Source: Nematostella vectensis
Lineage: Eukaryota > Cnidaria > Anthozoa > Actiniaria > Edwardsiidae
Assembly: GCF_932526225.1 (NCBI RefSeq)
Contig: NC_064046.1
Span: 3,658,001-3,722,000 of the forward strand
Direction of reading: 5' to 3'
Length of the DNA stretch: 64,000 nucleotides
A program made the translations under genes and the position numbers. The notes under the pieces were generated by a model that was given only the letters and a program-made list of their open reading frames with translations, searched no databases and had not been told where the DNA came from. How positions within the stretch are numbered: position 1 is the stretch's first letter; each line of letters starts with the position of its first letter. Positions 46,440 through 54,929 of this stretch are shown one piece after another.

Positions 46440-48315
46440 TCCAGAGAAGAATTTAGACTGCGTTCAAAAAAGCGAGCTTGCCCAGAATGAGCTCAGGTAA
46501 TACCTGCACGGATATTTATTGTTTGTTGTGACAGACTAATCGGTTGGCTGCACTGGATGATGCTGCTCCTATGATAATAAAACCCGGCGGGATAGATATC
46601 TAGAGCTTTTCGGCCATTGGACAACGTCGATGTGAAATCATGGGTAGTGGTGCAAGTCCGAACAAAGCAGAAAAATGCTGAGTAATATTCAAGAAAGGGT
46701 GATTAACAATAACAATTATCTATACTACAGTTGGTTGATAAGGACCCTGTCCTCACATGCAGACTGCAGGGTAGAAACTACTTTGCTTTACATACCATAA
46801 AGCTTTAGCTAGCTTTATACCTAAATGTACGCGTGCATGTAAGACAGGAGTTAGACATGAGCTTCATTTTTATCTATCAATAAATGCATATACGACTAAC
46901 CATATAAGTCTTTCCAAGGTCTCAGATCTGTGATATAAAGAACAAATCGATACAAAGAATACAATCGACTAGAGTGTGGGGCTGACAAGTTCTAGCCAGG
47001 GTCTACAAAGATGTCAAACGTCAATTGAATGCTGTCTATTGGAACAATAGCAAGCTATTAATTATGTGCCAAAATGTTCTTAAAGGCTAGTGCTGAAACG
47101 CTAGGCAATCACAGTATGCTTCACTGGGTTTAAGAAACAATACGCTGCAGGGCCTCTTTGCGTGTATTCAAACTCTGGGGTTAATGGCTTGCCGACAAAA
47201 AGATAAAAATATAATGTCTCTCTGGTAATTGTGGAGGTTTTAACAAAGAAGGTTTGATCGTATCCTCAATGGTGAAGGTTTTGAAACCTTGCTGAATTTC
47301 TATGTGGTCTAAAGTCTTTGAACGCTGTTTAAGCTTCGGACCTCGTTTAGGTAAAGGCGGAGGATGTTCTTCCGAAATTTCCTTCCATATTTCTTCATAA
47401 ATCGCTTCATGTGTCTCAGGCTCTGGATTTGTTTTAATGCGATTCTTTGGATCTGCTCCTTCAGGTGGAGAATTTTTGGGTCGTTTCTTTGGACTGCTTT
47501 GCTTTGAATACATTCCAGAGAAGAATTTAGACTGCGTTCAAAAAAGCGAGCTTGCCCAGAATGAGCTCAGGTAATACCTGCACGGATATTTATTGTTTGT
47601 TGTGACAGACTAATCGGTTGGCTGCACTGGATGATGCTGCTCCTATGATAATAAAACCCGACGGGATAGATATCTAGAGCTTTTCGGCCATTGGACAACG
47701 TCGATGTGAAATCATGGGTAGTGGTGCAAGTCCGAACAAAGCAGAAAAATGCTGAGTAATATTCAAGAAAGGGTGATTAACAATAACAATTATCTATACT
47801 ACAGTTGGTTGATAAGGACCCTGTCCTCACATGCAGACTGCAGGGTAGAAACTACTTTGCTTTACATACCTTAAAGCTTTAGCTAGCTTTATACCTAAAT
47901 GTCACGTATTGTATACTGTTTAAAATTACACGCGTGCATGTAAGACAGGAGTTAGACATGAGCTTTATTTTTATCTATCAATAAATGCATAAACGACTAA
48001 CCATATAAGTATTTCCAAGGTCTCAGATCTGTGCTATAAAGAACAAATCGATACAAAGAATACAATCGACTAGAGTGTAGGGCTGACAAGTTCTAGCCAG
48101 GGTCTACAAAGATGTTAAACGTCAATTAAATGCTATCTATTGGAACAATAGCAAGCTATTAATTATGTGCCAAAATGTTCTTAAAGGCTAGTGCTGAAAC
48201 GCTAGGCAATCACAGTATGCTTCACTGGGTTTAGGAAACAATACGCTGCAGGGCCTCTTTGCGTGTATTCAAACTCTGGGGTTAATGGCTTGCCGACAAG
48301 AAGATAAAAATATAA
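46141..48315. repeat. 1,074-bp tandem duplication spanning the C/D gene interval
   Basis: Positions 46141-47214 recur at 47215-48288 onward at an offset of 1,074 bp (for example ccagagaagaatttagactg at 46441 and 47515), with a few substitutions and a 20-odd-bp indel near 47900. Each unit contains the first about 100 codons of gene C, the whole intergenic region and the first codons of gene D. The join lies at tctctgg, where the start of a D copy (ATG at 47184) runs into gene-C sequence. Confidence 0.88.
47181..47513 (-). pseudogene. Truncated 5' copy of adaptor gene C
   Basis: The first about 98 codons are nearly identical to protein C, with one P-E-N to P-K-N change and P-S-S-L to P-S-L-L. 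The frame then crosses the duplication join and ends after an unrelated tail. The promoter side is intact, so a short peptide with the IYEEIW and PPPLPKRG motifs could be made. I treat it as a non-functional fragment. Confidence 0.75.
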
Positions 48316-50006
48316 TGTCCGATACAGAAGCCCCCCCGCCACCACCGAGGGGCTTATCTTTATACAAAGGTAATCAAAACATCAACATGGTATCAGGGAG
48401 GAAAGAAAGGTGTTATTTATTTGGTGATCATGAAGAACAGGTTGATGATCCAAGCATCAAGCCGATGGATTTGTTGTCAAATTCAAAACCATTTGCGGCT
48501 CGTGATACTGCCACAAAGGACTTAGTTGCAAACGAGAGGAAACCTCAGCAAGTGTCGACACAAAACGCTAATCGTTCGCCTCAATTTAAGTCAGGAAATT
48601 TTAGATTTGAAAAAGTATTGTTGGAACGCGACAGGGATAGGCTATCTGAAGCATGCAAAGGAAACAAACGCCCTGATGAGCCTGCGCTTGAAAGGTCTAG
48701 TAACAGAGTCGTGCGGGGTTCTATATCCACAATAAAGAAAACACCAGATGACTATGTAGATATGAAAGATGCAACTGATAGAAAGATCAAACGCTACACC
48801 GATGATCCTACGATGCTGAGGTTTAAAGGCTCAGTAGTCCATTGCACCACAAACACACAAAACAGGATGCCAATCTTAGATCAGGAGGACTATGATTACG
48901 CACCGTTGATACATCCAAACGCGGATAGAATCAATCATGAGGTTGCTTCTTCCATGTGTATGCCGTTTGGTGATAAAGCTCCTCCGCTTCCTGCTAAAGC
49001 AAGATCACAGGCTAAAGCACGGTCAATGTCTGATGGAAGCCTTCGAAGGTACCTAACCGATAAAACACGAGTTGAAGGTGATGCTTTTGTAGAGTCAAGG
49101 GCGGAGAATCATATCCATGATGATGGTGGGATAGTGATAACGCCCAAGATCACTCCACGCCCAAACACACTATCTTCATCACGAGGGACTGACCCAAACT
49201 CACTTGGATGTGAAAGGAGACAGGCAGAATTAAAAATAAGTGATAAGCTGAAACAAAAGCCTGTGGTAAACCCACGCCCGGAGAAAATACCAAACATAAT
49301 CAGTGATATGCATTCTATGGAAGACATTCGATATGGAAGTGATGTTACAGATGACTTGGAACCGCAGAGAGTTGACAAAAAGCTGAAAAGTTCTCTTGGG
49401 GATTATGAGAATGTCGAGAAAATATTACAATCCATGTCAACCGCTTCGACACAAGTAACGTCACTTGGACAAGCAATAACAGGGGGAGGAGACCAAACAA
49501 AACTCACTCAAGCTATCACAATGAATCCAACGGCAGAGATTGAAGTGAAGGCCACACCAAATCAATCGAATTCACTGGTAGCGATCGAACAGAACAAAGC
49601 TCCTCAATCATACCCTATGAGCAGCCCAAGGCCTTTAACAAAAGCACACAATCCAACAGCAGCTAGTGATAAGGTCAAACATACTCAATCACAACGACAC
49701 TCCAAGTCATCAATTCAAATAACTAAAAGTGAGCAGAGCGTCCAACGTTCTCAATCCTTCAATACGAAAGAATCCAAAACAAAGCCGTCTAGTTCAATGA
49801 AAGACTGGAACACTGATGACGTGTCAGACTTCCTATTCCGCCTTAATCTGGGGAAATACGTAGAGGTGTTCAGAGAAAACCAAGTTGACGGTGAGCTATT
49901 GATGTCGCTTGACCAGGAAATGCTGGAAGAGGAATTCAACATGAAGAGCAAGTTCGATATTTTGAAACTGAACAAGGCCATCAAAGAAGGATGGCTACCA
50001 AAGTAG
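48285..50006 (+). CDS. SAM-domain adaptor-like protein D, single exon, opposite strand
   Basis: The frame is 573 aa from ATG 48285 (MACRQEDKNIMSDTEA). The second ATG at 48315 (MSDTEAPPPPPRG) is an alternative start and aligns better with protein A. Visible parts are an N-terminal PPPPPRGLSLYKG, tyrosine motifs YVDM, YDYAPL and YENV, one NADRINHEV motif, a P-P-L-P-A-K-A-R SH3-type motif, and a C-terminal SAM (about 505-573: MKDWNTDDVSDFL, LNLGKYVEVF, NQVDGELL, EGWLPK). The SAM is closest to that of protein C. It is the only member on the plus strand and shares a divergent promoter region with C. Confidence 0.85.
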   Translation: MACRQEDKNIMSDTEAPPPPPRGLSLYKGNQNINMVSGRKERCYLFGDHEEQVDDPSIKPMDLLSNSKPFAARDTATKDLVANERKPQQVSTQNANRSPQFKSGNFRFEKVLLERDRDRLSEACKGNKRPDEPALERSSNRVVRGSISTIKKTPDDYVDMKDATDRKIKRYTDDPTMLRFKGSVVHCTTNTQNRMPILDQEDYDYAPLIHPNADRINHEVASSMCMPFGDKAPPLPAKARSQAKARSMSDGSLRRYLTDKTRVEGDAFVESRAENHIHDDGGIVITPKITPRPNTLSSSRGTDPNSLGCERRQAELKISDKLKQKPVVNPRPEKIPNIISDMHSMEDIRYGSDVTDDLEPQRVDKKLKSSLGDYENVEKILQSMSTASTQVTSLGQAITGGGDQTKLTQAITMNPTAEIEVKATPNQSNSLVAIEQNKAPQSYPMSSPRPLTKAHNPTAASDKVKHTQSQRHSKSSIQITKSEQSVQRSQSFNTKESKTKPSSSMKDWNTDDVSDFLFRLNLGKYVEVFRENQVDGELLMSLDQEMLEEEFNMKSKFDILKLNKAIKEGWLPK

Positions 50007-50212
50007 TGAAGTATAACAGAATATTTCCTTAGAAAAAACCCAAATCGTACAAAAGGTACACATGACAATGATAGTTGTGGCAAGTTCGATATTTTGAAAC
50101 TGAACAAGGCCATCAAAGAAGGATGGCTACCAAAGAAGTGAAGTATAACAGAATATTCCCGTAGAAAAAAAAACAAATCGTACAAAAGGTACACATGACA
50201 ATGATAGGTTTT
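49949..50212 (+). repeat. 132-bp tandem duplication of the end of gene D
   Basis: The block caagttcgatattttgaaac to gacaatgata, which covers the last 19 codons, the stop and some 3' UTR, is present at 49949 and again at 50081. The second copy reads P-K-K before its stop. It lies past the real stop codon and so is untranslated in the normal product. Confidence 0.9.
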
Positions 50213-51029
50213 ACATTGAAAAAAAAAGGATTTTATATATATTAATGCTGTTGAGACATTAGTAAAAGGTAATGGCAATGATAGTTTGGGCAAAGGTTTC
50301 AGAAAAGAAGAATTTATACACTATAATGCTGTTGAAATTTAATTGTTCAAACGAATACAATCAAGCAAATGCATCATCAGATTGTACTATATTTTTTTAT
50401 CCCACTAATTGGCATTAGAAAAATAGAGGCTTGATGAAATTTGTCGCTATAATTGTGCTTTAAGATTCGTTTGCGCAATAAACGCAGGACCATACATAAA
50501 CTTTTATACCATTAATGTAGTCCAAGCTGCAAGATTTTGTATATTGAGTTTTGTATCCTTGGTTGTTCTGTTATATATTGAGTACACATGCCATAGCCGT
50601 ATAAGACCTCGAATTATTGAGGAAGGGGGGGGGGGCACAATACAGAAACGTAAAAAAAAAAAAACAATGGGGGTACAGCCACGTCCCTACTGGTCGTCCT
50701 TATAATTTTTTAAAATATTGGGGGTGGGGCCCCAGTGCCCCACCCCCTGCTACGGCATTGCAAGTAAGCAAATTGGAAAACATATTTGTATTCACAGGTA
50801 AATCCTTGGTACGCGCCTGATAACATACAGTAAGCCCCGCGTTAAAGCACCAACACCGGACAGCATTGCTGGCCCCGCCGAACGGCACAAGATATGTTAG
50901 CATGGATTCTACTAACTAAACTTTATACAGACGATGCACTAGTAAAGGCGGACTGTTTTGGGTAGCGATATTGAGGAGTTTTGGGTCGTATCCTGCTGCA
51001 AATAACCACTATGGTCATAGTTGTCCATG
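50213..51029. other. Intergenic between genes D and E
   Basis: Holds the 3' flank of gene D. At about 50618-50822 is a degraded MITE relative: G run, gtggggccccagtgccccac palindrome, right end ggtacgcgcctgataac. On the minus strand, 50940-51019 is an open stretch that may be a frameshifted continuation of gene E. Confidence 0.5.
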
Positions 51030-52508
51030 TTACCATCTAACGTTACAATTCAAATCTTTGGAAGCTTTTCCTATATTTTTAGAAAGGTCATTAACCCTGT
51101 CCGCCCCTGAAACACAAGTCACGTAATTATATATCTCGTCTCTACTCTCTATGTGCACATCATCGTAGAGTGAATCATCTGTCTTCAAGAAGCCCTCTTC
51201 AAAACTCTTTACATTCATCCTCAAATACCCGGATTCAGCAAGTGTCTCACTTAGTGGTGACATTTTTCTGGTTAAAGATTCAAAACGTCGGCGATTTTTT
51301 GTATTCTCCTTGGGAACAGCATGGGATTGAAACTGAGCACTTCCTTGTCCCTGTCTACATCCCTTAACATGGCCATTTATCAAACCTCTTGTGTTTTGAC
51401 GGAGTACACATCTATCCAAAGACTCCGCTAAATCTGCAGTTGAAATAGCGTCCTCGTCCTCATTTTGGTATTTGGATTGATTGCCACCCGTGGCGGTTAT
51501 CTTAACATGCCTCATGTGATCACAATCCAGATAACCTATGTTACCGTCATTTAGATCGGTAGATTTTGATCCATCACACTGTGAATAGCCCACTCGATCG
51601 ATATCTCCCATTAGCTCATAAACGTCTTTCGAGTCACACGTTTGATCTGCCTCATCCATTTGCTCATAATCATTCTGAGTGATAATATCATCATATGTCT
51701 CACTGCATGAGCAGTATTTTTGCAGGAATCCATCTTGATCCAGACCCATCTGGTCCTCACCGGCTTCATACTGCGCCATACAGGAACACTTATTAAAAAT
51801 ATCGTTTTGATACATTTTATTTATTGAATTATCCCTACATTTACGTCTGACCCTTTTTCTACATGCATGAGAACGGCTAAAGCGCTCTGGACAGAATCGC
51901 TCTACGAACTCTTTTGGCTTTACATTGTTTGTTTGACACGGTTCGGTGCTCGCTCTATGCCGTGGAGGCACAGACGGTGGCCCACCGAGTTCTTCAGGAA
52001 AGCGTCCATTTGAGCCTTTTGCATTACCCACCTTGTCTGGCACACTCAAATGGCCAGCCCTCGGTGGGGGTACAGGAGGTCCTACTAGGGGCTCCCAAAA
52101 GCTGTACTCAGTAGGTGTCTGATGTAGGGGTGCGAGACTCTTGTAATGTGCCCCATTATGAACCTCTTTAACCGCGGCTTCTTTTTCTGTGTGTTGGTGT
52201 TTGTCGAAGGTGAATGCTGTATGAGTTGCATCGAAGCCGTGCCTACTTCTGGGCGGCAATGGTGGCGATTCTTGTCTTACCTTAGACTCGTCACTATAAG
52301 TTTCGTGTACGGGTATATTGGGTCTGTTTGTGTCGCTAATCTTTCTCGGCTTTGGAGGCAGAGGGGGTGATTCGATTCCCTGCTTTCGCAAAGGGGCTGC
52401 GACTTTGCGATTCTCCTCCACCAAACTCGAGTAACCTTTAGCTTTCATCCTCGGCGGCAACTCAGGTGGTTTTAATTCACTTTCTTGATTAATACGCTTT
52501 TCGTTCAT
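51030..52508 (-). CDS. Adaptor-like protein E, SAM lost or split off
   Basis: A true ATG at 52508 opens a 492-aa frame starting MNEKRINQESELKPPELPP. It has four or more SH3-type motifs (PPELPPRMK, PPLPPKPRK, PPLPPRSRH, PPVPPPRAG) and many tyrosine motifs (YDDI, YEQM, YELM, YDDV, YNYV). A mid-region is rich in cysteine (K-C-S-C-M, Y-C-S-C-S). One GADRVNDLS motif lies at the C-terminus, where other members continue to the SAM. The frame stops 16 residues later without a SAM. A good acceptor (ctacttgtcag) lies 18 nt before the ATG, so the ATG may sit in a second exon. Function is inferred as a phosphotyrosine/SH3 scaffold. Confidence 0.72.
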   Translation of the reverse strand: MNEKRINQESELKPPELPPRMKAKGYSSLVEENRKVAAPLRKQGIESPPLPPKPRKISDTNRPNIPVHETYSDESKVRQESPPLPPRSRHGFDATHTAFTFDKHQHTEKEAAVKEVHNGAHYKSLAPLHQTPTEYSFWEPLVGPPVPPPRAGHLSVPDKVGNAKGSNGRFPEELGGPPSVPPRHRASTEPCQTNNVKPKEFVERFCPERFSRSHACRKRVRRKCRDNSINKMYQNDIFNKCSCMAQYEAGEDQMGLDQDGFLQKYCSCSETYDDIITQNDYEQMDEADQTCDSKDVYELMGDIDRVGYSQCDGSKSTDLNDGNIGYLDCDHMRHVKITATGGNQSKYQNEDEDAISTADLAESLDRCVLRQNTRGLINGHVKGCRQGQGSAQFQSHAVPKENTKNRRRFESLTRKMSPLSETLAESGYLRMNVKSFEEGFLKTDDSLYDDVHIESRDEIYNYVTCVSGADRVNDLSKNIGKASKDLNCNVRW

Positions 52509-53346
52509 CGTGTTAAATCTAAGTCTCTGACAAGTAGAAAAATGACTGCGTATGTTGCGAAGTGTAGTGCGTCATTGGGATGCCTGTCTCTTGAATGCAA
52601 AGAGTCTGTGTTTTTTGGCGGCTTTTAAAATCAGAATTGGTTCGTGAGTTGAATACTGGAGATAAAACACTGTAAAGCACTCCTTTCACATTCTATGCTG
52701 TTGAATTTGGAAAACTTTGCCTCGGTTGGTTCGTTTATTTTCAATAACATCTATTAGTCAGCGCACCTCTCAGAACTTAAAACTTGAGTGATTTCTACTT
52801 GAAATATATTCAATACATTTGGCAACTCGAGGGAAGCTCACATGAACTTCCAGATTGTTTTAACAAACTTTTACGTATTTGTGTACTTTGATGATGATAC
52901 TAGTTAATACATTCATTAACGTAATGAATCTAGAACGGACAATCGCTGTTTTAAGTTCACATATCCGAACATCATTATAGATATATTGCCTCTCCACGAC
53001 ACACTCGAAGTATGTCTTATATATTATAATATATTATATAGAATTCATTTTTTTTAAAGGAAGATCTGAATTACTAAAAAAAGATGAAAAAAGCTGAGAA
53101 TTAAGGCGTTAACATATTAAAAACATACTACACTCAAGTATGCAAGGAACTTTCTACCGACAAGCTGCGATACGCTGCACACGTTAATTGGATTGGGAGG
53201 ACGAACCTATAGAGGAAGTTGACGTCAAAAACAAAATACGCTTTGCATTGTCCAGTCTAATGGATATTTATGTTGAAACTAGTGTTCAAGTGTGAAGGTA
53301 GAAGAGCCACCGCGCATGCGCACCCCACGCCCCTCATTTCTTACCA
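52509..53346. other. Intergenic upstream of gene E
   Basis: Probable promoter region of gene E. AT-rich, with a tatattataatatattatata stretch near 53017-53040. No further gene seen. Confidence 0.45.
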
Positions 53347-53568
53347 GGGTGATTAAGATCCACTACACCGGCAAGAAGACGCCGCCTCGCCCACGTTCGA
53401 TTGCGCGTACACGCTTTTCTTGCCGGCGTCGCGTCCTGTTCAGGACGGCATTTCATGCTTTTTCACGTCCTCTTCAGGACGGGACGCCGGCAACATTAAG
53501 CGTGCGCGCGCAATCGAACGTGCGCAAGGCGGCGTCCTCTTGCCGGCGTCGTGGATCTAAATCACCCT
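53347..53568. repeat. Foldback MITE 1 (GC-rich, about 70-bp inverted ends)
   Basis: The left arm starts agggtgatt-aagatccac and runs through cggcaagaagacgccgcc and cacgttcgattgcgcg. The right arm is its near-perfect inverted copy ending gtggatctaaatcaccct. Internal smaller inverted blocks (gtcctgttcaggac, cgtcctcttcaggacg) add further hairpins. The GC content is far above the surroundings. Confidence 0.85.
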
Positions 53569-53636
53569 ATTGAAGGATGGCTATTTAACAATTAGACTAC
53601 GAGTTCGAGTTTTCTATGAGTCAATACAGAGCTTAA

Positions 53637-53835
53637 GCAAGTCACCACGAACGGCATCAAAAACGGCGCGCGCGCTCACGAATTGCTGAAAAACGGCGTT
53701 GACGTCCGTTACAGGAAATCTCGAACGGCCTTTTCCCTTTTTTACGTTCTACGCGCGCGGTCAAGGACGTCAACGCCGTTTTTCAGCAATTCGTGAGCGC
53801 GCGCGCCGTTTTTGATGCCGTTCGTGTTGACTTGC
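53637..53835. repeat. Foldback MITE 2 (near-perfect 70-bp arms)
   Basis: The left arm gcaagtcaccacgaacggca ... gttgacgtcc and the right arm ggacgtcaac ... tgccgttcgtgttgacttgc are inverted copies with one or two differences over about 70 bp. They are separated by a loop of about 55 bp. Each arm carries a gcgcgcgcg block. It lies 68 bp from foldback MITE 1. Confidence 0.88.
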
Positions 53836-54718
53836 TTTCTTTTTAATAGATTGCTTTCTAATAGATAGTCAACGAGCCGCGTATTGGATTCGAGAAAATG
53901 AGAACGAGTAGTCTTATTGTTTTAGTATAAATCCACTCACATACTACCTTCAAATAAATGACGATTTTTATAATTCTCAGTAGTAAATAACACAAACAAC
54001 GAAATGGCGTGTTTTCTAGTGCGTGCGCGAGCACATGCAACCGGTGTTGCATGCGCAGATAAACGAAAATTGAAAACTTTAGCTTAAAAAAACTTGCAGT
54101 CTTCTTTTAGTGTCCTTTTATAAAGATGGAAAATTCATTTACAATCTTTTCTAGATTGTGAACAAAATTTCCCGAATTTTAATCAAGGCTTTTCGTCTCT
54201 TTTGCTTTATGTGCCTTTTTCGCTACTCGCTATCTATGGCTCAATAGATAGTGAGTAAGGGAGCCAATCAAATTGCGAGATTCGTGATAGTATGTGAGTG
54301 GATTTATATTAAATAGAGATATAAGCACTTCCTAAAAGCCGAGCCCGCTAGTGTGCGTCCGGTTAACGGGCAAAAAATAGGAGTTTTACGTTCTCAGTTT
54401 TTTTTTTTCGGTTGCGGTTAATTTTTCGCCTTATGACGGTTAACGGTTATTTTTTTTTCAAATTTACGCTCAACGCTATTTTTTACGGTTAACCCAATTG
54501 AAACTCTCTTATCTAGCCATACTTGTGACTAAACCCCCTCTACTACACTACTACGGCCGTAGTAGAAAAACTTTGGTCATATATCCAGCCTTGTATACCT
54601 ATCATACCAGTTCATTAGCGCAAATTTAAATGTGTGTATTCTAGGTATTTTTAAAATCATATATTAAACTATAATAATCACCATTCCAGCTATTGCTTAC
54701 AAATGTTCTTTTGAAGTA
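53836..54718. other. Intergenic, no gene recognised
   Basis: AT-rich with several short repeats of tacggttaac type near 54400-54495. No convincing exon that could complete the CABIT gene was found here. Confidence 0.45.
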
Positions 54719-54847
54719 CAGGCGCGTACCCAGGATTGGCTGAGGGTGGAGGGGGGGAGGGGAGGCGGAAAGGCAGTCACAGGAATCATATGGAAAAGCA
54801 TATGGAATTTGAAGAAATAATTTACGCACCCCCTGTGTACGCGCCTG
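54719..54847. repeat. MITE with CAGGCGCGTAC termini, copy 4
   Basis: Begins caggcgcgtacccaggattg and ends cccctgtgtacgcgcctg, with the internal aatcatatggaaaagcat stretch shared with the elements at 719 and 6744. It lies just downstream of the second CABIT-gene exon. Confidence 0.78.
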
Positions 54848-54929
54848 ATGTTTATACATAACGCCGGTAAAAAGTACCGAGTTCTTGTTCAAAGTACAGC
54901 TAGCTCTTTACAAATGTCGTTTGTTTTAC

